A stretch of 15,713 bases of DNA from Thermoplasmata archaeon (GTDB lineage: Archaea; Thermoplasmatota; E2; DHVEG-1; B18-G2): assembly GCA_021161685.1 (NCBI GenBank), contig JAGHAD010000124.1:1-15713 (forward strand), read 5' to 3'. Under the pieces are notes generated by a model, which saw only the letters and a program-made list of their open reading frames with translations, did not search any database and was not told the origin of the DNA. Positions 14,902-15,713 of this stretch are shown piece after piece. Within the stretch, counting starts at the first letter, position 1, and every line of letters begins with the position of its first letter. A program made the translations under genes and the position numbers.

Positions 14902-15713
14902 TCAACCCTCCACGCATTCCAGAACCTTTGGAGTTTTTCCCAGGTATTCTGCTGCGGTCAAGACATCTTTACCTTCCTTTTTTGCTTCCTTCCACACATC
15001 TATGGTATTCTCCCTGAACCTTGCTTCTCTAGGAAGGTGGTGATCGTAAATTATCAACCTTGTATCCGTTTTCTTTACTATTCTCGTTGCATTCGCGATA
15101 GCCCTTCTGAGATTGGTTTTATTCAAGAGATATCCAAGCATGTAGGTCATTGGTCCATCGAGTATTAGAACATCTGGATTTTCCCTTATGAAAAAATCCG
15201 CATAATCCTCTATAATCGGACCATTAACATCGCTCGAGTGAATGAATTTGCTCCCTTTGTATTCTATAATCGTAGCGAATATCCATCCAACTCTCGAAAA
15301 TTCTATTCCATGAAATAAAGGTTTTGTGAACCTTACTTTTGTCTCTCCAAAGCTAAAGATCTTACCTTCTGGATAGATGAATCTCGTTCTTCCAAAGTTC
15401 AACTCAGGTATTCTATCATAATTTTTCCATTTGTTTTCTCTCTTTCTAAACCATTCCATTCCTTGCTTGAGCAGGTATCTCCTTCTATCGTTGTAATCCC
15501 CAAAGTCCTTTGAAACAGCAGCGGGAATGTCTTTCAATGGCTCTCCATAGTTTTTCATTTCCGGCTTTTCTAAAAAATTTTCTAAAGAGGTTTTTCCAAA
15601 TTCTTCACATACCTTTGAGAAGAACTTCTCTGCTCTATCCCTTTGAGAATCGTTTATGTATTCATTTGGATTTTTAATAAAAATAATCTTATTTTTATAG
15701 ATGCTCAAATCCT
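14902..15713 (-). CDS. UPF0282 family metallo-beta-lactamase-fold hydrolase (5' end outside window)
   Basis: The frame runs through the right edge of the window, so the N-terminus is missing. A TTG at 15708 is not the real start, because the family motif IYKNKIIFIKNPNEYINDSQ lies well inside homologues. Seen here: this motif, SSDVNGPIIEDYADF, ILDGPMTYMLGY and YDHHLPREARFRENT, which matches the UPF0282/COG2248 pattern of a predicted archaeal metal-dependent hydrolase of the beta-lactamase fold. The metal-binding HxHxDH motif expected in the N-terminal part should lie beyond 15713. The function is unknown. It is the first visible gene of a minus-strand group with the cyclo-ligase and tmcA. Confidence 0.88.
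   Translation of the reverse strand, partial: DLSIYKNKIIFIKNPNEYINDSQRDRAEKFFSKVCEEFGKTSLENFLEKPEMKNYGEPLKDIPAAVSKDFGDYNDRRRYLLKQGMEWFRKRENKWKNYDRIPELNFGRTRFIYPEGKIFSFGETKVRFTKPLFHGIEFSRVGWIFATIIEYKGSKFIHSSDVNGPIIEDYADFFIRENPDVLILDGPMTYMLGYLLNKTNLRRAIANATRIVKKTDTRLIIYDHHLPREARFRENTIDVWKEAKKEGKDVLTAAEYLGKTPKVLECVEG

Overview
The window is a piece of an archaeal chromosome, most likely from a euryarchaeote and plausibly a thermophile. The evidence is ribosomal protein S17e, an archaeal-type riboflavin pathway (RibC and RibL types), the TmcA acetyltransferase, a UPF0282 protein, an Era-like GTPase/DUF2073/zinc-ribbon (ArvABC/OapABC) cluster, TATA-box promoters, and heavy use of AGA/AGG and ATA codons. 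The genus cannot be read from the sequence. Gene density is high, and most genes overlap or abut in operons. Both Shine-Dalgarno-led starts (GGAGG or GGTGAT) and apparently leaderless starts occur.

Layout. (1) 2-142 is the tail of an unrecognised gene. (2) 206-1640, plus strand: arvA-arvB-arvC, the gene set linked to vesicle formation in haloarchaea. (3) 1641-3656, minus strand: the riboflavin/FAD operon ribB-ribL-ribC-ribH, whose last stop codon directly abuts the arvC stop codon. (4) 3721-3960: S17e on the minus strand, with a promoter region shared with a divergent TraB-family gene. (5) 3977-5157: the traB stop codon lies inside a tRNA-Arg(CCT) gene. The tRNA is followed by a frameshifted tyrosine-recombinase remnant, the scar of an old integration. 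(6) 5158-7904, minus strand: three overlapping genes, a lipoate-protein ligase, an AksA/homocitrate-synthase-like enzyme and a COG1856-like radical SAM protein resembling archaeal lipoyl synthase subunit LipS2. Together they look like a lipoyl (or, less likely, biotin) cofactor cluster. (7) 8023-10947, plus strand: a 974-residue membrane-anchored extracellular protein with a gingipain (C25)-like region. (8) 10948-11304: no intact gene, but a decayed small secreted-protein frame on the minus strand. (9) 11305-15713, minus strand: UPF0282 hydrolase (cut by the window end), 5-formyltetrahydrofolate cyclo-ligase, TmcA, an ASCH/PUA-like protein that overlaps the tmcA 3' end by 71 nt, and a DUF488 protein.

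The stretches most worth follow-up are the lipoate-ligase/AksA/LipS2 cluster, the C25-like surface protein, the ArvABC cluster, and the tRNA-Arg locus, where a protein gene, a tRNA and an integrase relic are fused together. No CRISPR array, rRNA, intact IS element or obvious defence system was seen.
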